From Ruminococcus sp. (lineage in GTDB: Bacteria; Bacillota; Clostridia; Oscillospirales; Ruminococcaceae), in the NCBI GenBank assembly GCA_015066745.1, contig SVNW01000037.1, positions 1 to 33,248 on the forward strand: 33,248 nt of DNA, in the 5' to 3' direction. The notes under the pieces are model-generated. The model was not told the DNA's origin and did no database searches. It saw only the letters and a program-made list of their open reading frames with translations. Shown piece after piece: positions 24,678-30,804 of the stretch; positions within the stretch are counted from its first letter, which is position 1; each line of letters begins with the position of its first letter. Position numbers and translations under genes: made by a program.

Positions 24678-25355
24678 TTAATTTTTTTCTATGAGATCTT
24701 TTTCAGCTTTCGTTATCTGCATATACAAAGCATCTATTTCTTCAGGATCGCATCCTTCTTTTTCTGCAGCACTCATACAAATGCCTGTCGCTAACTGCAT
24801 TCTTAAATGAGCAGGTGCAAGTACAAAATTTTTATTCTGATATGTACTGATAAAATCTTTTGCAGTATCACCTGCAAATATTATATCTTCATCATATCCG
24901 CATAATTCCTCATAAAGTTCTGATACTTTAAGCATTTTGTCTTCGGTAAGACGCTCAACACTGTCACGATTTACTCTGAAGACCGCACAGTATACTATAT
25001 CAAGTCTTGCTTTCATAACAGAGCATACCACACCGCAGTTACCTTTGAAGTTATACGCAATAGCCTCCAGGGTAGAAATTCCGTTACATTTTTTATCAAG
25101 ACCAAAAGCAAGTGCCTTTATAGCAGATACACCTATTCTGAGCCCTGTATACGAACCCGGACCTGCCGCTACGGCAAATCTGTCAATATCATTTACTGAG
25201 ATCTCTAGATCGGAAAGCATTTTTTCACACAGTGGTAAAATAACCTGCGAATGTGTTTTCTGTGTCTTTACAAAATACTGAGCAAGCATTTCGTTTTCAC
25301 TGCAAACAGCCACTGAGGCATTTTTTCCTGAAGTATCAATTCCTAATATCAGCAA
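24678..25355 (-). CDS. tsaB: tRNA threonylcarbamoyladenosine protein TsaB
   Basis: Non-catalytic ASKHA partner of TsaD in the universal t6A37 tRNA modification. The 225-residue protein has LGIDTSGKNASVAV at the N-terminus and the diagnostic AAGPGSYTGLRIG (63-75), followed by K80-A-L-A-F-G. It overlaps tsaE by 20 bases, indicating coupled translation. TsaD and TsaC are not in the window. Confidence 0.95.
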   Translation of the reverse strand: MLILGIDTSGKNASVAVCSENEMLAQYFVKTQKTHSQVILPLCEKMLSDLEISVNDIDRFAVAAGPGSYTGLRIGVSAIKALAFGLDKKCNGISTLEAIAYNFKGNCGVVCSVMKARLDIVYCAVFRVNRDSVERLTEDKMLKVSELYEELCGYDEDIIFAGDTAKDFISTYQNKNFVLAPAHLRMQLATGICMSAAEKEGCDPEEIDALYMQITKAEKDLIEKN

Positions 25356-25776
25356 AACGCTCGTCTCCTTCGATAATTATTTCTCTGGTTTCATCATCGA
25401 TCCGATTTATCTGAATAAATATCGTATTTTCCGGAAGAGCGTCGATAATATTTTCAGACCACTCTATCACAAAAATACTGTCTTCCATAGGATAATCAAA
25501 AAATCCGGTAGTTTCAAGATCATCTGTATTTTCGATACGATACATATCAAAATGATAGATGTTCACATCACCTGCATACTCATTTATCAGAGCAAATGTA
25601 GGAGAATACACTTCGTCTTCAAGACCGGCACCCATGGCAAGTCCGCGTGTAAATGTGGTCTTGCCTGCACCGAGTCCGCCTTTATATGCAATTACATCGC
25701 CTTTTTTTAAAACCGCACCTATTTTTTTTGCAAACTCAATTGTTTCCTCCGGTGAGGTCGTTATTATTTTGTTCAT
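25336..25776 (-). CDS. tsaE: tRNA t6A biosynthesis ATPase TsaE
   Basis: ATPase that recycles the TsaB-TsaD complex. The 146-residue protein has the Walker A GGLGAGKTT (33-41), the YSPTF switch (57-61), IYHFDMYRI and the C-terminal VIEWSENI typical of YjeE/TsaE. The start lies 18 bases after the fhs stop. Confidence 0.95.
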   Translation of the reverse strand: MNKIITTSPEETIEFAKKIGAVLKKGDVIAYKGGLGAGKTTFTRGLAMGAGLEDEVYSPTFALINEYAGDVNIYHFDMYRIENTDDLETTGFFDYPMEDSIFVIEWSENIIDALPENTIFIQINRIDDETREIIIEGDERFADIRN

Positions 25777-25794
25777 TTTTACCGCCTTGTTTTA

Positions 25795-27477
25795 TCAGAA
25801 CAGACCGGATATATTTCCGTCATTGTCGCAGTCGATCTTAAGTGCTGCCGGCTGTTTAGGAAGACCCGGCATTGTCATTATATCACCTGTATAAACCACT
25901 ACAAATCCTGCACCTGATGAAACTTTGAGGTCTCTGATAGTTATCTTGAAGTTTTCAGGTTTTCCGAGAAGAGCAGGATTATCAGAAAGTGAATACTGTG
26001 TCTTTGCAACACATACAGGAATATCGGTAAAACCGAGGCTTTCAATTTCCTTTAATGATTTTTCAGCCTGCGCAGTGAATATCACACCGTCTGCTCTGTA
26101 GATTTCTTTTGCTATGATATCAAGTTTTTCTTTTATAGGAAGCTTTTCATCATAAATTGGTTTAAAGTTTATTTTTCCGTTCTTTTCAGCTGTTTCGATA
26201 GTACTGCAAACCTTTGTCGCAAGATCAGTTCCGCCTTCTCCGCCCTTGGCAAATATCTCAGTAAGTGATACTTCAACACCAAGTTCATTACATACATTTT
26301 CAACAACTTCAATTTCGGCATCTGTATCTGTATGGAATCTGTTTATTGCAACTACAACAGGTATTCCGAACTTCTGCATATTTTCAATGTGTGTTTTAAG
26401 ATTTACGATACCTTTTTTGAGTGCCTCTACATTTTCAACAGTAAGTTCTGTCTTAGGCACTCCGCCATTATATTTCATAGCTCTGATAGTAGCAACAAGA
26501 ACTACACATGACGGGCTTATTCCTGAGCAACGGCACTTTATGTCAAAAAACTTTTCAGCACCGAGGTCTGAACCGAATCCTGCTTCTGTTATACAGTAAT
26601 CACCAAGTTTAAGTGCAAGCTTAGTTGCTCTTACCGAGTTACAGCCGTGTGCTATATTTGCAAAAGGACCGCCATGAATAAATACAGGATTGTTTTCAAG
26701 TGTCTGAACGAGATTTGGTTTAAGAGCATCTTTGAGAAGAGCTGTTACGGCTCCCTGTACTCCGAGCTGTCTTGCATATACAGGCTGACCGCTAAGATCA
26801 TATGCCACAAGTATATTTCCTATTCTCTTTTTTAAGTCTTCAAGATCGGCAGCAAGGCACAAAATAGCCATTATTTCAGAAGCAACGGTTATCTGGAAAC
26901 CATCTTCACGAGGAACACCGTTTACTTTTCCTCCAAGTCCGATTATAGTATTTCTGAGTGCTCTGTCATTCATATCAAGACATCTCTTGAATATTACTCT
27001 TCTGCAATCGATACCGAGCTCATTGCCCTGCTGTATATGATTGTCGAGCATTGCACATATAAGATTGTTTGCAGCTGTTATAGCGTGCATATCACCTGTA
27101 AAATGGAGATTTATATCCTCCATAGGAACTACCTGTGAATAACCGCCACCGGCTGCACCGCCCTTTATGCCGAAAACAGGACCGAGTGAAGGTTCTCTGA
27201 GTGCGAGCATTGCCTTTTTGCCTATCTTAGCCATCGCCTGGGTAAGACCTACACTTACTGTTGTTTTTCCTTCACCTGCAGGTGTAGGGTTTACAGCTGT
27301 TACAAGTATAAGTTTTCCGTCTTTTTCCCCTTCAAATTTTTTATAAACAGCCTCAGAAAGTTTTGCCTTGTACTGTCCGTACTGTTCAAGATCATCATCT
27401 TCTATTCCGAGAATCTGTGCTATTTCGTTGATTTTCTTCATTTTTGCTCCCTGAGCAATTTCAATATCAGTCAGCAT
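25795..27477 (-). CDS. fhs: Formate--tetrahydrofolate ligase
   Basis: ATP-dependent formation of 10-formyltetrahydrofolate, the entry of formate into the one-carbon pool for purines and fMet. The 560-residue length is normal. It begins with the usual [10 protein letters not shown] and has the ATP loop TPAGEGKTT (65-73), [23 protein letters not shown] (in two parts, about 94-116), [12 protein letters not shown] and the C-terminal PGLPKQPAA. The ATG is preceded by GAAAGGATAAATTATT. First gene of the operon ending in upp, with its own promoter. Confidence 0.96.
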   Translation of the reverse strand: MLTDIEIAQGAKMKKINEIAQILGIEDDDLEQYGQYKAKLSEAVYKKFEGEKDGKLILVTAVNPTPAGEGKTTVSVGLTQAMAKIGKKAMLALREPSLGPVFGIKGGAAGGGYSQVVPMEDINLHFTGDMHAITAANNLICAMLDNHIQQGNELGIDCRRVIFKRCLDMNDRALRNTIIGLGGKVNGVPREDGFQITVASEIMAILCLAADLEDLKKRIGNILVAYDLSGQPVYARQLGVQGAVTALLKDALKPNLVQTLENNPVFIHGGPFANIAHGCNSVRATKLALKLGDYCITEAGFGSDLGAEKFFDIKCRCSGISPSCVVLVATIRAMKYNGGVPKTELTVENVEALKKGIVNLKTHIENMQKFGIPVVVAINRFHTDTDAEIEVVENVCNELGVEVSLTEIFAKGGEGGTDLATKVCSTIETAEKNGKINFKPIYDEKLPIKEKLDIIAKEIYRADGVIFTAQAEKSLKEIESLGFTDIPVCVAKTQYSLSDNPALLGKPENFKITIRDLKVSSGAGFVVVYTGDIMTMPGLPKQPAALKIDCDNDGNISGLF

Positions 27478-27553
27478 AATAATTTATCCTTTCAGAAGTA
27501 TATATTTTTACATACGTATCCGACAAAAATTGATTTTTATACGATTATACTTA

Positions 27554-27582
27554 ATTATACCATATACAAAAATTTGTTTCAA
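27554..27582 (-). promoter_or_regulatory. Promoter of the fhs operon
   Basis: On the minus strand TTGAAA (27582-27577) and TATAAT (27559-27554) are spaced by 17 bases, about 75 bases upstream of the fhs ATG. Confidence 0.75.
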
Positions 27583-27602
27583 CACTATTGAGATAAAAAA
27601 AT

Positions 27603-27637
27603 ACGGATATTTTCTTTCTTTACCTGAAAATATCCGT
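27603..27637 (-). terminator. Terminator of the ECF sigma/anti-sigma operon
   Basis: A perfect 12-bp stem ACGGATATTTTC (27603-27614) / GAAAATATCCGT (27626-27637). The minus strand continues ATTTTTTTATC. Confidence 0.88.
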
Positions 27638-27649
27638 TATTTATTTTCT

Positions 27650-28591
27650 TTACTCCTGACAATTTTTGTCGAAAAATTCTTCTTTATTATCACCGTGACA
27701 ACACGGAGGTTCTATATGGATATGCCCCTCATTTACAGCACCCGGCGGAACAATAACTACCGGTTTTTCTCCATCATGAGGAAATTTTTCGTTCTCATTT
27801 TCCTTATCGGGTCTTTCTTCTTTTATGTCATCATCTTCTCTGTCGTTGTCGTCTTCATTTTCCATATTTTCTTCTCTGTCATCATCATCAAAGTCATCAT
27901 CAGGTTTTTTATCATCACCCGGTTCATGATCCGGTGGCGGTAATTTTGTTTCGGACGGACGTTCTTCCGGAGGAACAGGACCGCTTATATCAGGCTTGTG
28001 CGGAAGTGGCAAAGTAGTTGTTTCTTCTCTTTTGGCAGATGTATACTCTGTTGTCTTTTCAGTATCAGCAGGTATTCCTGTATTTTCAGTAATTGCAGGA
28101 ACAGTAGTAACAGTCGGGCTTAAAGAAACAGGTGTACCTTTTGTCTGAACAGGCGGTACGGATACTGCTGAGGTTTCTGTAACTGTCTGAACAACTGTTG
28201 TACTCTGTGAAACCGATAAAGATGAAGAAACTTTTTCACTTACTTTTTCGGTTACAGATGTAGTTGTTTTTTCAGTTGAAGTCACTGTTACTGTCGTCGT
28301 GACATTATTGTTTTTGCCCGGTTTTCCGCTTGTTGTGATATTTCTGTTATGTACAGATATACCACATATCATAAGTACAACAGCTGCGGCTGCCGCAAAT
28401 GATCTGAAATAAATCTTTTTTTCATGCTTTACAACATGAACCTGTGTTTCAGTTGATTTTTGTGTATTACCACTTATTTCGGGAAGATTATCAAGAACAT
28501 TCATTATTCTGCTTTCATAATCGGCAGGAATAAGTTTATTCTTATTTTTCACGCTTCTCCCGAATACTTTATCTATATATTTATGCAGCAT
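27650..28591 (-). CDS. Probable membrane anti-sigma factor with long acidic exterior
   Basis: A 313-residue single-pass protein right after the ECF sigma gene. Residues 1-60 are a cytosolic part that could bind the sigma factor but lack a recognisable zinc-binding H-x(3)-C-x(2)-C site. Residues 62-81 form one membrane helix. The exterior starts with a Thr/Ser/Val-rich stretch (about 95-200), then Pro-rich, then Asp/Glu-rich sequence (such as DDDFDDDDREENMENEDDND, about 228-247), and ends with a short His/Cys segment GHIHIEPPCCHGDN that could bind a metal. The acidic Pro-rich composition mirrors that of the divergent protein at 29384. Anti-sigma function is inferred from position and topology. 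Confidence 0.65.
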   Translation of the reverse strand: MLHKYIDKVFGRSVKNKNKLIPADYESRIMNVLDNLPEISGNTQKSTETQVHVVKHEKKIYFRSFAAAAAVVLMICGISVHNRNITTSGKPGKNNNVTTTVTVTSTEKTTTSVTEKVSEKVSSSLSVSQSTTVVQTVTETSAVSVPPVQTKGTPVSLSPTVTTVPAITENTGIPADTEKTTEYTSAKREETTTLPLPHKPDISGPVPPEERPSETKLPPPDHEPGDDKKPDDDFDDDDREENMENEDDNDREDDDIKEERPDKENENEKFPHDGEKPVVIVPPGAVNEGHIHIEPPCCHGDNKEEFFDKNCQE

Positions 28592-28611
28592 AGTTTACCA
28601 TTTTCCTTTCT

Positions 28612-29070
28612 CTAACCGATAAGTGCCTTTACCTTCTGTCGCCCTCGGTTAAGCCTTGATTTGACCGTACCGACGGCAATATTCAGATGATCGGCAATAT
28701 CTTTTATGGGAATATCATTATAATAGAATAGTATGAGTACTGTCCTGTACTCTTCCTCAAGAGAATTTACAATTTCCCAGGTTTCATCATGATAATCAGT
28801 GTAGGAAGGTTCATAAAGCACATCTTCTATTGACTGAGTATGCTTATTTTTCCTGCATATCATATATGACTCATTGATAACTATCCTTGTTATCCATGAT
28901 TTAAAATAATTTTCTTCTTTAAGTTGTTCTAAATTTTCAAACGCTTTCATTATAGCATTACAAACTGCATCTTCAGCATCGGTATCATTTCTCAGTATTG
29001 ACTTCGCAGTAAAAAAAAGCGAATCCTTATACTTCAGAACCAACCTGCTGAATTCTTCTTTTGAATTCAT
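28612..29070 (-). CDS. ECF-type RNA polymerase sigma factor
   Basis: A 152-residue sigma-70 family protein with only regions 2 and 4. Region 2 covers about 8-75 (FFTAKSILRNDTDAEDAV, then MKAFENL and YFKSWITRIVINE), and region 4 about 97-150, with the DNA-binding helix-turn-helix IADHLNIAVGTVKSRLNRGR. The ATG at 29070 follows GAGGGGCGGGTAT; upstream in-frame codons lie in the leader. The probable anti-sigma gene follows by 20 bases. Two promoters precede it: a vegetative TTGACA/TACAAT and, further upstream, one of two mirror-image GGAACC-type sites that I infer this sigma recognises. Confidence 0.92.
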   Translation of the reverse strand: MNSKEEFSRLVLKYKDSLFFTAKSILRNDTDAEDAVCNAIMKAFENLEQLKEENYFKSWITRIVINESYMICRKNKHTQSIEDVLYEPSYTDYHDETWEIVNSLEEEYRTVLILFYYNDIPIKDIADHLNIAVGTVKSRLNRGRQKVKALIG

Positions 29071-29119
29071 ATACCCGCCCCTCTTATATAATAACTTTAT
29101 ACTATAACTATATAAAATC

Positions 29120-29148
29120 ATTGTACAATCGAATCAGTCTTATGTCAA
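29120..29148 (-). promoter_or_regulatory. Vegetative-type promoter of the ECF sigma gene
   Basis: On the minus strand TTGACA (29148-29143) and TACAAT (29125-29120) are spaced by 17 bases, about 50 bases upstream of the sigma ATG. It would give a basal supply of the sigma and anti-sigma proteins. Confidence 0.7.
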
Positions 29149-29157
29149 TACATCAAT

Positions 29158-29188
29158 AATAAGATGCTTTTTAAGCTTAAAAGGTTCC
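29158..29188 (-). promoter_or_regulatory. Putative ECF promoter facing the sigma operon
   Basis: On the minus strand GGAACCTTTT (29188-29179), 11 bases, then GCATCTTATT (29167-29158). GGAAC is the classic -35 core of ECF sigma factors. The same pair with identical spacing faces the other way at 29222-29252. The site suggests autoregulation. Confidence 0.72.
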
Positions 29189-29221
29189 AAAAAAATTTTT
29201 TTAATTTTTTTTATTTTTTCG

Positions 29222-29252
29222 GGAACCTTTTGAAACCCTTGTGCATCTAATT
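29222..29252 (+). promoter_or_regulatory. Putative ECF promoter facing the acidic dockerin gene
   Basis: GGAACCTTTT (29222-29231), 11 bases, then GCATCTAATT (29243-29252). It mirrors the minus-strand site at 29158-29188. Between the two lies a 33-base run of A and T tracts (29189-29221), likely bent and UP-element-like. Transcription from here would give a leader of roughly 120 bases before the ATG at 29384; no vegetative promoter is obvious for this gene. Confidence 0.72.
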
Positions 29253-29344
29253 AACATAGCAAACAAAAACTGCAGTTTAGCTTATTGGTACATATATCAC
29301 TTAAATCACATTCACATTCACAAAACTTAAATTTTATTTTTGAA

Positions 29345-29383
29345 GGGAGGTTGTCTTGCTTTTGGTAGGCAAGACACAGTATT
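29345..29383 (+). promoter_or_regulatory. Ribosome site separated from its start by a hairpin
   Basis: GGGAGG (29345-29350) is 33 bases from the ATG, too far to act directly. In between is an 8-bp hairpin TGTCTTGC (29352-29359) / GCAAGACA (29369-29376) with a 9-base loop. Folding it out leaves T on one side and seven bases (CAGTATT) on the other, an effective spacing of 8, which is optimal. An alternative weak site GGTAGG lies in and beside the loop. Confidence 0.6.
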
Positions 29384-30613
29384 ATGAAAATTAAAAAGAT
29401 TTTAGCAGGTATCTCTGCAATGGCAATCGTAGCATCATGCGCAGTTTCAGTTTCTGCAGAAACTGACAAACCGGTTATCGATCCTGAATTTTCCGTACCG
29501 GCTCAGTCTGATACAAACGTTGAAGAAGATGCCGAAGACGCTGAAGATGTTGAAGATGACGCAGAAGATGCTGAAGACGATAAAGAAGATTCAGAAAAGC
29601 CAGCTAAACCTGAAAAGCCTGCTAAGCCTGAAAAACCGGTAAAACCTGAAACTGATGACAGCACTGACGTTGAAGACGAAGAAGATCCTGAAGACGTTGA
29701 AGACGATGATAAAGACGAAGACGATATGGGTTCAAATGACAATGAAGAAGGAACAGACGATGATGATGCTCCTGATCATGATGACGACCTTGGCGACGAT
29801 GATGATATAGACGATGACGATAAGAAGCCTTGTGGCAAACCTGAAAAACCGGAACTTCCTGAAGGTGATGTAAAGCCTGAACCTCCGGTTGCTCCTGAAA
29901 AGCCTGAAGCTCCTGAAAAGCCGGAACTTCCTGAAGGTGACGTAAAACCTGAACCTCCGGTTGCTCCTGAAAAGCCTGAAGCTCCTGAAAAACCGGAACT
30001 TCCTGAAGGTGACGTAAAACCTGAACCTCCGGTTGCTCCTGAAAAGCCTGAAGCTCCTGAAAAACCGGAACTTCCTGAAGGTGACGTAAAACCTGAACCT
30101 CCGGTTGCTCCTGAAAAACCGGAACTTCCTGAAGGTGATGTAAAGCCTGAACCTCCGGTTGCTCCTGAAAAGCCTGAAGCTCCTGAAAAGCCGGAACTTC
30201 CTGAAGGTGATGTAAAACCTGAACCTCCGGTTGCTCCTGAAAAACCGGAACTTCCTGAAGGTGATGTAAAGCCTGAACCTCCGGTTGCTCCTGAAAAGCC
30301 TGAAGCTCCTGAAAAGCCGGAACTTCCTGATGATGAAAATATGTTCGATTACTGCGATGACGTTGATGAACTCATTCACGATGCTATCGAAAAATACCTC
30401 GAACTTACATACGGTGATGTAAATCAGGACATGGTTACAGATCTTACAGATATGACACAGCTTGCTCTTGCACTTATCGGTGATGTATCACTTGATGATG
30501 CACAGAAAGCAGCAGCTGACGTAGTAGCTGATGATAAACTTGATCTTGCTGACCTTGCAACATTCAAACAGTTTATCATGGGTCAGGAAGTTGTTTTAGG
30601 CCCACAGCAGTAA
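29384..30613 (+). CDS. Secreted acidic Pro/Glu-repeat protein with C-terminal dockerin
   Basis: A 409-residue exported protein. Signal peptide KIKKILAGISAMAIVASCAV to VSAE (1-26), then a very acidic region (about 45-145) of Asp/Glu runs and EKPAKPEKPAKPEK, then seven tandem repeats of PELPEGDVKPEPPVAPEK with or without PEAPEK (about 156-311). It ends in a type I dockerin (343-402): first loop DVNQDMVTDLTD is canonical, while the second, DVVADDKLDLAD, lacks the usual Asn at position 3. The extended Pro/Glu repeats suggest a stiff or spacer-like rod held on a cohesin scaffold; calcium binding is possible. It is divergent from the ECF sigma operon and preceded by an ECF-type promoter, so it is the likely regulated output. 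Confidence 0.88.
   Translation: MKIKKILAGISAMAIVASCAVSVSAETDKPVIDPEFSVPAQSDTNVEEDAEDAEDVEDDAEDAEDDKEDSEKPAKPEKPAKPEKPVKPETDDSTDVEDEEDPEDVEDDDKDEDDMGSNDNEEGTDDDDAPDHDDDLGDDDDIDDDDKKPCGKPEKPELPEGDVKPEPPVAPEKPEAPEKPELPEGDVKPEPPVAPEKPEAPEKPELPEGDVKPEPPVAPEKPEAPEKPELPEGDVKPEPPVAPEKPELPEGDVKPEPPVAPEKPEAPEKPELPEGDVKPEPPVAPEKPELPEGDVKPEPPVAPEKPEAPEKPELPDDENMFDYCDDVDELIHDAIEKYLELTYGDVNQDMVTDLTDMTQLALALIGDVSLDDAQKAAADVVADDKLDLADLATFKQFIMGQEVVLGPQQ
29849..30316 (+). repeat. Seven in-frame tandem repeats (72 and 54 bases)
   Basis: Units encode an 18-residue core PELPEGDVKPEPPVAPEK, with a 6-residue tail PEAPEK in five of the seven. The order is long, long, long, short, long, short, long: five of 72 bases and two of 54, together 468. 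The last four form two copies of a 126-base short-long pair. Only synonymous changes (GAT/GAC, AAA/AAG) separate most units, pointing to recent expansion under selection on the protein. Confidence 0.93.
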
Positions 30614-30676
30614 TTGTATAACAATATACATACTCAAAAAGACATAACATAATTTTTCAAAAACATAAATTCCTTC

Positions 30677-30718
30677 AAGATTCAGAAACACTCCCACAGT
30701 GTTTCTGAATCTTTTTAT
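30677..30718 (+). terminator. Terminator of the acidic dockerin gene
   Basis: A perfect 16-bp stem AAGATTCAGAAACACT (30677-30692) / AGTGTTTCTGAATCTT (30698-30713) with loop CCCAC, running into TTTATTT. The strongest terminator in the window. Confidence 0.92.
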
Positions 30719-30737
30719 TTATTATGACAAAAAAGTC

Positions 30738-30766
30738 TTGTATTTACAAACCGAATATTATATAAT
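30738..30766 (+). promoter_or_regulatory. Promoter of the GGDEF protein gene
   Basis: TTGTAT (30738-30743) and TATAAT (30761-30766) with a 17-base spacer, about 40 bases upstream of the TTG start. Confidence 0.7.
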
Positions 30767-30804
30767 ATAATAAATAGGTTGTATGAATAGGGGGTTGAAT
30801 ACAA

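Noticed and set aside
27530..27943. Plus-strand ORF of 137 codons over the anti-sigma gene end
   Set aside because: It overlaps the fhs promoter, the 12-bp terminator and the anti-sigma coding region, and its composition is that of a shadow frame.
29849..30316. Possible CRISPR array
   Set aside because: Repeats are direct, in frame, 54 or 72 bases with no unique spacers, and encode a Pro/Glu repeat protein.
29732..30379. Long minus-strand open frame rich in Phe and Arg opposite the acidic gene
   Set aside because: It is the complement of the Pro/Glu repeat array; the repeats keep all frames open. It has no ribosome site or signal, and the plus-strand protein has a signal peptide and a dockerin.
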